From assembly GCA_036925085.1 (NCBI GenBank), contig JAUPFP010000039.1:1675501-1739500 (forward strand): a stretch of DNA of 64,000 nt, in the 5' to 3' direction. The notes under the pieces are model-generated. The model made no database searches, was not told where the DNA came from, and saw nothing but the letters and a program-made list of their open reading frames with translations. Both the position numbers and the translations under genes were made by a program. Position 1 is the first letter of the stretch. The number at the start of each line of letters is the position of its first letter. This DNA is from Brachycybe producta. Lineage: Eukaryota > Arthropoda > Diplopoda > Playtdesmida > Andrognathidae. Below are positions 24,801 to 35,898 of this stretch, one piece after another.

Positions 24801-26951
24801 AAGGGTCGACGGAGACGAAGGTGGCGAAGAAGAGATGAAGGAAGAAATGGACAATGGAGAGGAAGACGACGAGAATCTGTCCGATCTTAAGGTGGAACGG
24901 AGAGAAGAAGAAGAAGATGAGCGGGACTTTGATAGAAGAGAGGAGGAGGAGCAGCAGGAAGAGGAGGAGGAGGAGGAATTAGGGGAGGACGAAGAGAACG
25001 AATACGAAGCATTCGGTGGGTCCGAAACCAAAGCGGAAAGGGAAGTGGAGATGGACGAACAGCAGGAAAAAGAAAAGTGGTACAGTAGTGACGATGACGA
25101 TGAAGACGAAGATCAACCACTGACAGCTGTCTTGAAAAAACTACAGCAACAGGTTAAAGTCTTTCTTTTCTATTCCAATTACGTTTTTTTTTAAATATAA
25201 TTATTAATTAATTAATTATTGTAATGATTGACACAAGTTTAGAAAGTTTTGAATAACAAAAAAATTTTTTTTTATAATTTTAACAATATAATTTAAACCA
25301 ATTTGAATCGGTTGAATTTGGTTTATTTTAAAATTTTAAATGTTGCTTTAAAATATTTAAATTTTAAGGTTGGAGATTTATTGTGGTTTTAAATTGTAAA
25401 TTTTTTTTTGCTCTTCTGAACGACAGAATAATCCGAGTTCTCGTGAGCGGCGTTTACACTTCAAAACCAGCCATAAATGAAACATATGTTCATAATTATA
25501 ATGAAATGTATTATGTGTTCCCTTTTTAGCCGATTCAGAAAGTGGAGCCACCCAAACCGATACAACAACCAACAACCACAACAAATCCGTTTTCAACGAC
25601 TTCCATCTTTGACATTGCTAAAATGATCCAATCAATTACAAATCAGAGTTCTCACAGCGGCACCTCTACTAATAATACGGTCAACGGTAACGCGAATGCC
25701 GTCAAGAAGACAATAGAAAAATCCACGGCCGACTCACGGTCTCGTGATCCGAGATCACTGAAGTCGGCGAGTGGTGGTGGTGGTAGTGGAGGGACGGAAT
25801 CAAGAGACCCTCGTGCCGCTCGCAGCATCGAAACCCACGAACACATTCACAAATCGTTCTTTCGTGACCCTCGTATGCTACAGAGAGAACGGACATCCAT
25901 TAACAAAGATCTAAAGTCCTCCTCTGCTCTTCTGAACGTGAAAAGGGACCCAAAAGGGTCCCTTTTGAGCAGTCCTGACAGAACGGACGGGTCAAATCCC
26001 AATTCCATAACGTACAGGGTTCACACTGCGGTCGTATCGCGTCCGGACTATGCACAGATCGCAATTACGAGTAACATGGATCCGAGACAAGTGATGTCGG
26101 ATCCTCGATTGAAGAGGCACGTGGCGGACGATCCTAGGTTCTCTCTTTACGCAGTCAGTAGTCCGCATTCTTCTTCGGACGAAGGCGCCGACCATCACAA
26201 GAAGAAAGCGAAAGAAACTTCTGTCAGAAACATCACGAGCTCCAAAGTGAAGATTGGTGGAACTAAGAATGTTACGAATGCGAGACCCGGTCTTCATCGA
26301 TTGGGCGCCGTTACGATGCCGGGACCACTGAGAGACGAATCGCTGTCGAAAGGTAGCGGAAGTTCTTCGCTAGACGGTCGAAAGGGAGAGGAAGAAGATT
26401 ATTCTATGTACGACCTCGACGATATCGTAAAGAAGCCGAGTGCTTTTCCGAGGCGTCTTTCGAGAGACGCGTCGATCGAACTCATCCGTTCTCCGGCAAG
26501 AGAAGGAGTTACGAAAGAACCGATCGGTAAAAGACCTCTGAGTAAAGTGGAAGAATACGATATATTGCGAGAAGAAGGTGGTGGAACTCCACCTTTGAGC
26601 GAACTAAAAGTTCCAGAGCCGGCTAAAATAAAAGGCGGATCTTGTAATCGTAAGAGTAGCATGGATTATGCCTCACCTCTCGGTGGTTATGACTCTGGCG
26701 ACAGAACGGAAACTGGATATCGAAAAAGGCCTCATTCGGCTGTCGTCTCTCGTAACAAACCGATCGAGCCCTCCGTAACCATTCCGAAAGATTTGTTAGA
26801 ACCGCCGAGATCGTCGCCACCTCCGATCGGTATTACGTCGCTACCGACGCCGATGGACAGTAGTGGCTCGTCTACGGACGAGGTTCTCGTAATAGACTCT
26901 TTGAAGGATATCTTCAAAACCATCGATCCGACCGCTTCTCCCTTCTGCTGA
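18809..26951 (+). CDS. ZC3H4: CCCH zinc-finger protein of the ZC3H4 / suppressor-of-sable family
   Basis: Family members act in the nucleus with WDR82 to terminate or restrict unproductive Pol II transcription. Coding exons: 18809-18858 (tentative), 21893-22393, 22468-22646, 22722-22879, 22951-23062, 23371-23480, 23556-24129, 24441-24652, 24745-25152, 25530-26951; about 1241 residues against roughly 1300 in vertebrates. Seen in order: [12 protein letters not shown] acidic motif, Lys-rich run, Pro-rich part, three CCCH fingers (286-357), [10 protein letters not shown], poly[15 protein letters not shown], acidic KWYSSDDD, many DPR motifs ([14 protein letters not shown]) and the conserved C-terminus [17 protein letters not shown]. 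This C-terminus and the DPR motifs mark ZC3H4/ZC3H6. Exon 1 is the uncertain part: it was chosen because the ATG at 18809 runs to a phase-2 donor (GAGCG|GTAATT) that fits exon 2. The downstream exons are firm. Confidence 0.9.
20045..20476. repeat. MITE-A copy, expanded
   Basis: Left arm tctgtctttcaattgaaaaa, gaaactagaaagtgttttag; right arm cttgtagtttctaaaacaat. About 430 bp because of extra AT-rich sequence in the middle. Confidence 0.65.
21390..21740. repeat. MITE-A copy, complete
   Basis: The best-preserved copy: ctggttttcgaactcttgat, tattctgtctttcagaagag, aaagtgttttagaaactaga, then the same arm inverted ending agagttcgagatgcgccatt. It lies about 150 bp before ZC3H4 exon 2. Confidence 0.85.
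22840..23450 (+). other. ZC3H4: Three tandem CCCH zinc fingers of ZC3H4
   Basis: Finger 1: C286, C294, C300, H304 (CX7CX5CX3H), split over exons 4 and 5. Finger 2: C315, C323, C329, H333. Finger 3: C338, C347, C353, H357 (CX8CX5CX3H). The linkers [13 protein letters not shown] and HSEYPC have the family's length. All metal ligands are intact, so RNA binding is expected. Confidence 0.93.
23063..23370 (+). other. ZC3H4: U12-type AT-AC intron of ZC3H4
   Basis: The intron starts ATATCCTTTA, a perfect minor-spliceosome 5' site, and ends TTTTAC|GC. A U12 branch-site core CCTTAAC lies at 23337-23343. Splicing A|GC restores [12 protein letters not shown], giving the exact finger 2 to finger 3 spacing seen in the family. 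No GT donor keeps the frame. The branch site is about 28 nt from the 3' end, longer than usual for U12 introns. Confidence 0.88.
23721..23757 (+). repeat. CAA/CAG microsatellite coding polyglutamine
   Basis: caacagcaacatctacaaca and further CAA units in ZC3H4 exon 7 encode [12 protein letters not shown], a length-variable segment just after the conserved [10 protein letters not shown] motif. Confidence 0.85.
25405..25475. repeat. MITE-A arm just before ZC3H4 exon 10
   Basis: gctcttctgaacgacagaat, aatccgagttc and gcggcgtttacacttcaaaa match the right arm of complete copies. It ends about 55 bp upstream of the exon 10 acceptor at 25528-25529. Confidence 0.7.
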
Positions 26952-27460
26952 ATTATTTCATATTTTTCATTAAATCAAAGAAAAGATTGTTTTTGTTTAG
27001 ATAAAAAAATCATCTTAAAAATTAAATAAAATCAGGAGTACATTTTTCTGATTTTTTGTATTTATTTTCATTGAAAATCTTCATCCTAATTGAATTTGGT
27101 TTTAAGTATTTTTACTGTGTCACCCGGAATTCGGTGATAAATGTTTTTCTTCTTCTTCTTTTTGATAGATTAATTTAAAACTTGTGAATAGAACTTTTTG
27201 TTTAAGGATTTATTTCATAATTTACATTTAACCGTTTGTAAATATAATTTTTTTTGGTTTTTCTTTCAGTGTAAATAATTTTTTTTGATCGTGTAAAATT
27301 TGGTTTTGGCGCCTATACTTAAATATTTGATTGTAAATTTGTACTACAACTACTACTACAGTAGTTCTATTGAAAATTATAATTACGAGCTGGTACATAC
27401 TCTGAAATTATTACTATTGTAAAATTTGCTGTTCACGTTGACACCAATGCAATAATAAAA
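26952..27460 (+). other. ZC3H4 3' UTR with polyadenylation signals
   Basis: AT-rich sequence after the TGA with AATAAA at 27025-27030 and at 27454-27459. The second is followed by a TG/T-rich stretch and is the likelier main site. The transcript end is inferred. Confidence 0.5.
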
Positions 27461-27499
27461 GCAAATCGGGTCTCATTTACACAAACATTTTCTTGTTAT

Positions 27500-28130
27500 A
27501 AACAGCTGATTATTCCTAATTCGTGGTTATTCTATGCTTCAGAAGAGCAACACTAAGAAGAAATTCAATTCGACTCCATAAACCTGCAAGAGGGCAAGAG
27601 CGATGTGACAGTGAGGTAATCCCTAATCATAAATTATTACTTAGACAACGTTTAGACGTCATTATAGTCAAATTGAATATGTCCTAAAACAAAACTATTG
27701 GTTGGAAAGAAGACAATGAACCTGTATCAGTTCTAGTTCTTATATATTTAATAAGCTTTGTATGGCCATGTCTACTTATACGGGGGGGGGGGGGGGGGTC
27801 TCTAGTTAGAATTCCATCTAACAATGCTCTGTTATGTGCAGCTAGCAAAGCGTTCAAGAAGGGCAAGGCTTTGCTCAACACTGCGATTTGCTAGCGCAAG
27901 CATATCAAAGTCGCGGCCCACAACGAATATCTTTGCAGTCTAGCCCCTGTCAGATACTGACATTCAACTTGGGTCAGTTTTGAAAGTAATCACTGCAAAC
28001 AAGATTCCCCCTGAAGTAGGAAAGATTGTAGCAGAGAAGAGACGCCAAGTGTCAGGAAGAAAACATTTTACAATTGTCCTTGTTCTTTTTTTTTACTGTA
28101 CTTTTCGAAATAAACCTACGTTTTAATAAA
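27500..28130. other. Decayed, coding-like block of unknown origin
   Basis: Higher GC than its flanks, with a G17 tract at 27782-27798. On plus, about 27990-28070 reads ITANKIPPEVGKIVAEKRRQ without a stop, but no longer frame, start or splice pattern supports a gene. It may be a retroelement or pseudogene remnant; I recognise no family. Confidence 0.25.
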
Positions 28131-28519
28131 ATTTGAAGTTTTTGTTTTTTTGCGGCATACACAAACTTAAGACCTTGTTTATTTGGCCCGTGCTAGTCTT
28201 TGAGTTAGACATGCTTGCGCTAGTGATTCCCACGTGAAGTTCATCCAGCATGAGGATTACACTGTTAGAATACACGTAATTTACCATTAACAAATGTTGC
28301 AGCACTACACTGTACCTTTTCTATTTCGAGTATTAGATTAACTCGAAATTGGTGCACAATATTCTAACAGACCTCTTACATGTCATTTTCCTTACAATAT
28401 TTTCATGTCCACTGTATAAACCTGTTTTTACTATCATTGTATGTTCCTTCCAACAGTAAAATACACATAGAGAACTTATCTCAAGAGGTAACCTCTTTGA
28501 AATTAGGCTCTAAACATAT

Positions 28520-28735
28520 TTAAAAGTGTTAGAAACTAGAATGGCAGCAGGATTAATTTTAAAAGATATCAACATGAAAATACTAAGCTACTATTCTATA
28601 TTCTAAACACTTTCCAGTTTCTCTTAATTTTGCTCCTGAAAAAAACATTTTCCAATTGTTTTTTTTAAATTTTGTTCCTGAAAAACAGAATAACCAGAGT
28701 TCAAGAGTCGTTTACAACATAAAACTAGCATTATC
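28520..28735. repeat. MITE-A copy
   Basis: aaaagtgttagaaactagaa, aaaagatatcaacatgaaaa and two successive right-arm segments (ttctcttaattttgctcctg; cctgaaaaacagaataacca), so the right arm is partly duplicated. Confidence 0.65.
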
Positions 28736-29449
28736 GTAAATACAAACTGTGGAATTGAATGTAGGTACTTTAAATGACTTACCAAATTAAGAAGCCAAAT
28801 GTTTGGTTACCAACTGTTGCTAAAACATGGCCTATAATCGGAAATGATGTAATTAATTTCTTTAAAATATTTTTCAGAATTAATCAGAATTAGTTACAAA
28901 TATTAGAAGTAGCATACATAGAAAAAAATTAAGTAATTGAAACACAGATAGAGTATTTATTATTATTAATTTCACAGCGTATGTGTGGGAATTTGACATT
29001 TTAAGTAATTGAATATTAAATAGTGTATTATTGAAGTGCAAACTCGATTAACTTGATTCAACTCAATGTTCATTTAAAAATAATGAAAACATTTCATTAT
29101 TAAGTCAATTATATTGAAACAAAAGAAGTGAATTCACAGAAAACACACACAGGAAAAAGATAAGGCGGCAAAATGAACAACTGGGCATTTGTAATCACGC
29201 CTCATACCCCCCATCACACACGTGTACAAATTGTACGTTGAATGCCCCGACAACACGGGACAATGGAATCTTCAAATTTTACACCTGTGCCTTTCCATCA
29301 ACTTCTTGTTCTCATACAATAAAATAATTAGCGATTTTAAGGCTTAATTTCAAGAAGAAAACTTTTAGAATTTCAACTTAAAAACTTTTCTGAGCATAGT
29401 TTAACAAAATTCAGGATTTTTCTATTTTGAAACCCTGTTCAGATGGTTC

Positions 29450-29655
29450 CAGTTGAACAGCTGATTTTCAACCTGTTGATAATTCTGTATTTCAGGAGCA
29501 AAATAAAAAAAAACCTAGAAATTGTTTTAACTTTCAAAATAAACTTTTTATAGACAAAAATTTAAAAAAAATATTGTCTGCCTGTTATAAGTTGGGTGAG
29601 TCACCCTTCTAGTTTCTAAAATACTTTCTAGTTTTCTTCAAATTGACATTTTTAT
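29450..29655. repeat. MITE-A copy, short
   Basis: Left arm ttgataattctgtatttcag, right arm acccttctagtttctaaaat. It is followed at 29660-29760 by sequence related to the MITE-H elements at 63.4 kb (aaaatacattgc, gacttcattttgtcg, cgtgtgtt). Confidence 0.6.
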
Positions 29656-30099
29656 ATAGAAAATACATTGCGATGACAGCTCCGCAACTTTCGACTTCAT
29701 TTTGTCGCCGAAAAATCTTTCAAAAGTCGCCCGTGTGTTGCAGTTTTCTTCTTGAATTCGAGTCCTAACGTTCATAGAGGCACAGCATATTTAGAGGTCA
29801 CAGGTCATTCGTTAGAAGATTTGTAATGAGTGTTTTATTTAATTCTACAAGATGCTTGATTAAATTTAAATATCGAACGGATTCTGTAATTAATTTAAGA
29901 ATATGATGACCAGAAATACATACCCACATTGTTGACTGCATTAATAATAATGACGATGATGCAGTCTACAATGTCAGCAGCGCCAAATACCCACACCACT
30001 TTCATAATTACTAATTAGCAAATGCACTTACACACTTGGAAATTGATACCTCAAATATGTAAAATTCTTTAATTAAGTGCTATGCTTTTATCCAAACAG

Positions 30100-30490
30100 A
30101 ACTGGAGATGATGAGGCTCATTAGAGACGTACATTTTATAAAACAAAAATTGAGGCCCAGATCACCAAACATATGAGGCCCACAAAGTACATAAGCTGGG
30201 CTTTTATAAAAGCTCAACAGACACACGAAACCTATTGGATGGACTTTTCCAAAATCTCACCAGACCGATGAAGCAAATAAATCCTGCCAGACCATTGGCC
30301 TGGACTTTTTCCAAATCTCAGCAGCCATCTCATAAAGCCTACGGGATGAAATTTTATGTGGGCCCACTAGTCGCATGAAATCCACAAATCTAAGAAGAGA
30401 GAGAGCTACGAAGCCAATGGTTTTTTTTTTCAAAAATTGCCAGCCAATGGACTGAGGTGAGCTTTTACAAAAGCCCACCGGTCCATGAGC
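30100..30490. repeat. Local degenerate tandem repeat, about 70-90 bp units
   Basis: Four or five divergent units share cttttacaaaagcccacc, (g/c)ccaatgga, aaatctca and catgaggc-type words. Related words occur singly near 50490-50600 and 58230-58310. No coding frame runs through it. Confidence 0.5.
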
Positions 30491-31124
30491 TTTATGTAGG
30501 TCTCTAAATTGCTAATGACATTTAACAAATAACCAACAAACAAACACACAGACAGACAAAAACATGGCAAGTTTCAACAAATTTAACCACTTGTATATTT
30601 GTAATTTATACGCAGACAACTAAAATTTTAAAAAACACATAATGACATGAAATAGTTTTTGAGATGAGCTTTTTTTTGTGTGTGTGAGATGAAAATTTTG
30701 TCTTTCAGCCACAATTTGTCTCCAAAAGACAACAAAATCTTATATTATTTTAAACACTAAAAAACTAAGAAGTTAACAATTGTTATTTTTAAAATAATTT
30801 AATAATGTGGAATGTTGATAACTTTTTTTTTAATTAAGATATTAATATTTACGTTTCTTCATAACATTATTTCGTTTCATTATTTTAAGCTAATTAATAA
30901 AATAGGATTTGAAGAAAAAGGTTTTTAGGTTTGTCAATTTTTTTTTTATCATTTTAATGGACAAAACAAAGTTAAAAGTAAACAAATGATTAAATTTGTA
31001 TACCTTTTTATTTATTTAGTTAAGAATAATTAATAAAAAAAGGCTCTCTTATTTGTGCGAAATCATGAAACTAAGGAAAATGTCAAAAATTAAAACACGC
31101 ATAATTGGTAAATCAATCACACGA

Positions 31125-31236
31125 GCACATTCCGTTATTCATCGACCTGTTCAGCAATATGACGTCACGTTCATATATTTCTATTGGACGTGACGTCACA
31201 CACTGCTTGAATAAATCGATGAATAACGGAATGTGC
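31125..31236. repeat. Short hairpin element with 21-bp perfect ends and two CRE palindromes
   Basis: The ends gcacattccgttattcatcg (plus one base) are exact inverse copies. Inside, both arms carry TGACGTCA (31160-31167 and 31191-31198) around a small AT-rich loop. 112 bp in all, no open frame. Confidence 0.8.
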
Positions 31237-31565
31237 AGAAGAAAACACTCGCACAAACACACACACGAACTCATTTACTCGCTCGATACACAGACGAACA
31301 ATTTGAAAACTTTTTTTGAAATAAAAACAAAACACGACATTATAATTAAATAAAAAAAGTCACTGACTTTTTTCCTCTTCTCAAAATATGAAACTAAATA
31401 ATTTGAATTGAATTTTTTCTAATTGCAGTTGTAAATTATCTAATTAGATGAGATTTAAATTTTTGATTAATAACTATATTGTGAAATTGAGAAAGTTCAG
31501 AAAAAATGGGGGGGGGGGAAACATAAATACAAGGTCTCCTCCCAAAATGTAGACGTACTTTGGTT

Positions 31566-32054
31566 GTTAATAAACTGCCATGTTTATTTTCTTTAATTTA
31601 ATTTAATAATTATTATAATTAAGAGTAAATGTTACAATAAAGATTAGATATAAAACAGCATTAATATCTTTTATGTTTAAATAAAACATTATGAAGTCAA
31701 GAAGTTCAAAATTTTATTCATTCTCGTCAAGGCATCCATAAGAAACCAATCTGCAAACATCAATTAAACATATCCCATGTTTTTTGCGACGTTTCTTGCA
31801 GCAATTGCAAGAAATCGAAGAGAATTGTCGCACAAATATGAGATACATTAATTGATGTTTCCAGATCAATTTCTTATACCGATGTCAGCAATGGATTGAT
31901 GAGAATGGAGGACATTTTGAACACTTGCGATAATAATGCATTATTTAAACATAAAAACATGTAATGTTTTATATATCTAATCTTCATTGTAACATTTATT
32001 CTTAATTATAATAGTATTATTAAAATTAAGAAAATTAACACGGCAGTCATTAAC
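31566..32054. repeat. Long palindromic element, about 490 bp
   Basis: The left arm gttaataaactgccatgttt..aagagtaaatgttacaataa..agattagatataaaacag is mirrored on the right by the inverse ending acacggcagtcattaac. The arms are over 80 bp and well matched; the unpaired middle has its own small palindrome (cttgcagcaattgcaag). Non-coding MITE-like element downstream of the cysteine-string gene. Confidence 0.75.
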
Positions 32055-32186
32055 ATCGAAAGTGTGTGTACAATTTTATTGGGACACACTGTCCTTTTTA
32101 AAACAGTTTTAAGTTAAATTTGACGATCGATGTCATTCTCATTTATAGAATTACAATTTAGAAGAGAAGTTAACAAATGTATTAAT

Positions 32187-32192
32187 TTTATT
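32187..32192 (-). terminator. Candidate polyadenylation signal of the cysteine-string gene
   Basis: AATAAA on the minus strand, about 290 nt after the stop codon, in a T-rich (plus strand) setting. Confidence 0.4.
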
Positions 32193-32426
32193 TTTTTTTG
32201 GTCTTCCTATTTTTTTTTTAAAGGACAAATGGTTAGTTTAAATATAGGAAAGAAATTTCGTCTGTTTTTGCAATTAATTAGCTACAAGTAAAATTTATAA
32301 TTAGTTGAGTTCCAAGTCAAAAAAAAGTTTTGACTAATGAATCATGAAAATAATAATAACAAGTGAAACAGACCTCGATCTATCGATCCGATCGTCCGTT
32401 CGATCGAATCGAAAGCGCCTCTCTCT

Positions 32427-32454
32427 CTCTCTTTCGAAACAGAGCGAAAGAGAG
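32427..32454 (-). other. Perfect hairpin in the 3' UTR of the cysteine-string gene
   Basis: Ten paired bases (ctctctttcg / cgaaagagag) around an 8-nt loop, about 25 nt after the stop codon, next to a CGATC-rich palindromic stretch at about 32377-32410. Possible RNA structure; function unknown. Confidence 0.5.
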
Positions 32455-32479
32455 ATGATCAAAAAGCGACGATCGGCTT

Positions 32480-35400
32480 CTAACGGCTCAGAGGAGATCC
32501 GTGCATAGCCGTTGCTTCCGTGTAACTCGTCTTGTCCGAGGCGGCAGGATTAAGAGACGTCGTTTCGGTCGCATTGTGAGGAGACCTCTGACCCATCATC
32601 CCCTGAGAGTAAGTGGGATTCGGAGGTGGCATCGCAAACACGGTGGCGCTGCTCGACGTCGGTTGCTGCGAAACGATAGGAGAATCCGACTCCGTTCCGA
32701 GGATCCCTCCTCCTCCTCCACCACCACCACCACCCTCTTCGTCACTCAATTCGTCCTGAGTGCAAAAGACAAAAAAAGAAAAAACAGAAGACATGAAAAA
32801 TGCAAAGATCATTTCGTTGAAGAAAAAAGGCTCTAATTATGAACCAATTTTTTGGAAAGAAAAGAAGAGAAAAAACAAAGCAAGAAAGACAACATTTTTA
32901 AAAAAGAAAAAAGTAGGATTTGGGATCGGTCGCCGTTTTGTCGATCGGATTCTCACCTGAAGTGGAGCCGCACCGTCCGCTTGGTCCGAATTGGTTGGCC
33001 GCTGAACCATGCAGATATAAAAACCCAACAGATAATAACAATAACAACAATAACAAGTGTGAAAAATAATAAAATTTGCAAATAGACTAAAAAAAAAAAA
33101 AAAAAAAAAAAACCAGCAGCAGTTTGGAAAAATTAAAAAAAAGAAGCAGCAACAGAAAAGAAACGCCTATTAGGCCTCGTAATGTCAAGTTCTCGTGTTT
33201 CACTACAAGTGATTGTTAAAACAACAACACATTCTAGAGACTAAGGCTACACTCGGACAACTATGGAGTGTGGCTCGTGTGCAAAGGTTCGCCATTTTTC
33301 CATATATTGCAACGACAGAGCAGCCATTTGCGACAATATTTTGCAGTTGAACCACCCGACCACTAAAACGTAGTTCGTGTGCCAAGGTACTAAGGGTTTA
33401 AAGTGGATCAATAGATGTTCTTGGACGCAAAAACGTCACGCAAATTTTTTTTTTTGAAACAACATTATGAAAAAATTCAAATTGTTTACAAAACTAGAAT
33501 GGTAAATGCATGGCGATATCTTACAAAATAAACAATATTAAACATTTAACAGTAACTTATAAAAACGGGATCACTTTTAGTTTTTCTTTTCTTTTACCAT
33601 TCTAGTTTTGAACACAATTTGAATTTTTCTGTAATGTTGTTTCTAAAAAAAAATTTTTGTGTGACATTTTTGTGTCCAAACACATCTGTGGAGCCACCCG
33701 TCCTTAAATAATGATTTAATTAAAAAAAAATTGGCAACACCATAAAAAAAATCAATTAAGTGATTTAAATCACATTTTGGAATTTTTTTGTCAAATTAAG
33801 TGAATTTTTTTTTCACATTCATGAAATGAAATTTATAATAAGAATGTAATTGATAGGTGAATAAACATATTGCACACGTCGACTTCTACAGTTAATAAAA
33901 AAGCAATTTTTGTGATAAAATTATCATTTTTATCCACCATTTCTCAAGTGTTTCTATCTAGTTTTAAATTTCTCTAACTCCTGTAAAAACTAGAAGGAGA
34001 ATCCCTTTATTTGTCATTTATTGTAGAATTATCGCAAAATCGGTTAAAAACGACTTTAATTTTAAAGTAATTTCTTTGCAATTCTTATTTTTTTGAATAA
34101 AATACTAAATTTGTTCTTTAAAAGTCACTCCTAATGAGCAGGAGTCTCCTAATGAAGAATTTTAGAAATTTGCTCTAATGCAAAGAAAGCTCCTTAAAAT
34201 ACTAAAAAAAAATGCGTAAACTCATTGGTACAGGAAAAAAAAACCACGACGTTTAAAAACAAGACGAAAAGCGAAGCTGAAATCGAATCAATATCAAGAT
34301 TAAAGAAAGAAAAAAGGAGGAGGAGGAGGCAAAGTGGTTTGGAACAAATTTCGACTTCGACGAAACGCAAACTCAAAAGAAAGAGAAGAGCAAATTGAAG
34401 TCTGTTTTGAGACTTTCAACAAGAAAAGAGGAGGAGGAAAAAAAGACGGCGGGCGGATGTGCGACGAAGTACGTTACCTGTAAATTGTGATAATCTCCCG
34501 AATCCTCCGGTGGTTTCGGTTTACATTTTCCACAGCAGAAGTTACAGCAGCAGCAGAAACAGCAACAAAGGTAGCAGCCAGTTATGACTCCGCAGAAGAT
34601 GAACAACGCCTGAAAAGAACAATTAACTAAGAGATACGTTCGTTGTCGTCTCGTTTCTTAAGTTAGCCTCTTACCTTACACCATCCGCTTGTCAGAATGA
34701 AATACGTATTTACATTTTCTTCTCCGAACTGTTCAGCAATGTAGAGTCCGAGTGAACCGTAATTGTCGTAGATGTTCCTTTTGGTGAGATCTCCAAGAAT
34801 GGAATGAGCTCGGTTGATCTCCTTGAACTGATAACGAAACCAAATTAAAATGCACTTACTTATTATTATTGTAATTGCGGGTTAGAACTATGAAACGAAA
34901 ACATGAACATGAAACGAAAACGCATTGAACAGACTGAAAAAAAGTATTTCATAAGTGCAGAAAATGCACAAAAGTACGCCTTTCAGCGAATTTTAAATGA
35001 TTGTGCACGTATTTCCGTACGGTTTCACGAGTTTCTGTACATATTTTCTATTCATTTTTGTTCTACAGTGCATTTACACTTGTTTTTATGCTTTTCCGCA
35101 CTTATTAAGTTGCTTTTTTAGTCTACTAAATGCTTTTCTTGTATTTTCAACACCATTTTCATGTTATGAACGTTAATTAGAGATTGAAACCTTTTCGGAT
35201 GCGCCGGGATCGTCCGGATTCTTATCAGGATGATACTTGAGAGCCAACTGTTAGAAAAAGAACAATTAGTAATAACTGGAATGGGAATTTCTTATTTCGC
35301 GCCTTTGGTGCAACAACTCCACAGCCTTAGCTTTGAGGCTTAGCTTAATCGAAAGAATACCTCCGCAACTCCTAATGAGGCCCCACTTTTAAATCGTTCT

Positions 35401-35698
35401 ACAAAATTGATCTAAAATTTATTTGAAAAGACAAACCTTTCTATAAGTTTTCTTCACATCGTCGGCTGTTGCTGTCTTAGGAATTCCCAACACTTGATAA
35501 AGTGAATCGCCGGACGTTCTACGTAAATAAAACACCATGTTGTTAATAGTGAAGGTAGGGCCCCCTCTGGGCCCTCCCCTCCATTGAAAGGATTTCACGT
35601 TTTTTCATTCAATCGAAAACGAAAAAACACAAATAGAAAAGAAAAGGCGTCGTTTATTTCATGTTAACTTACGATAACTTCCTAGCTGACGTCGCCAT
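32480..35698 (-). CDS. DNAJC5: Cysteine-string protein (DnaJ homolog subfamily C member 5), complete
   Basis: Synaptic-vesicle co-chaperone of Hsc70 that keeps SNARE proteins such as SNAP-25 folded. Coding exons from the start: 35673-35698, 35437-35518, 35191-35247, 34675-34827, 34478-34609, 32957-33001, 32480-32755; 771 nt, 256 residues. The ATG (aaATGG) follows an in-frame TAA, and the N-terminus reads [16 protein letters not shown] as in other CSPs. J domain 13-82 with HPD at 42-44; linker [20 protein letters not shown] nearly invariant in the family; palmitoylated string of 12 cysteines at 112-135. All junctions are GT-AG and in frame. The C-terminal tail is longer than in vertebrates (198 residues in total there) and holds a run of 10 glycines, then [12 protein letters not shown] and NATETTSL, which echo the vertebrate tail. 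The 45-nt exon 6 could be alternatively spliced. Confidence 0.95.
33234..33394. repeat. Degenerate palindromic element in DNAJC5 intron 5
   Basis: The left end ctaaggctacactcggacaa is matched by the inverted right end cccttagtaccttggcacac. It resembles MITE-H at 63.4 kb in its ends. Confidence 0.45.
33398..33706. repeat. MITE-B copy in DNAJC5 intron 5
   Basis: Left arm ttttttgaaacaacattatg..acaaaactagaatggtaaat; right arm, inverted, taccattctagttttgaaca..aatgttgtttct. Ends are degenerate relative to the copy at 40424-40874. Confidence 0.65.
34478..34609 (-). other. DNAJC5: Cysteine-string exon of DNAJC5
   Basis: Encodes [20 protein letters not shown] and on to [11 protein letters not shown]: 12 cysteines in 24 residues. 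In the family these are palmitoylated by DHHC enzymes and fix the protein to synaptic vesicles. Confidence 0.95.
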
Positions 35699-35898
35699 TT
35701 ATCTCTTCTTGCCTTCAAATTCAACGAAATATATTTGTTTTTTGTTCTTCAAATCATTTAACTCTTTTCCTTCTTGTTGTAAAAATGAAAATACACAAAA
35801 CGAAAACGAAATCGGAACCAGAAATGAGGAGAAAAAAAAAACACCGAAAACAAACGGAAATGAAAATACACTCAAAAAAAAAAAAGGCGGAAATAAAA

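Noticed and set aside
24771-25120. Ser-rich and Pro/Leu-rich antisense frames over ZC3H4 exon 9
   Set aside because: Complementary readings of the Glu-rich coding exon; no family signature.
32501-32836. Arg-rich plus-strand frame opposite the last DNAJC5 exon
   Set aside because: Antisense shadow of a confirmed coding exon.
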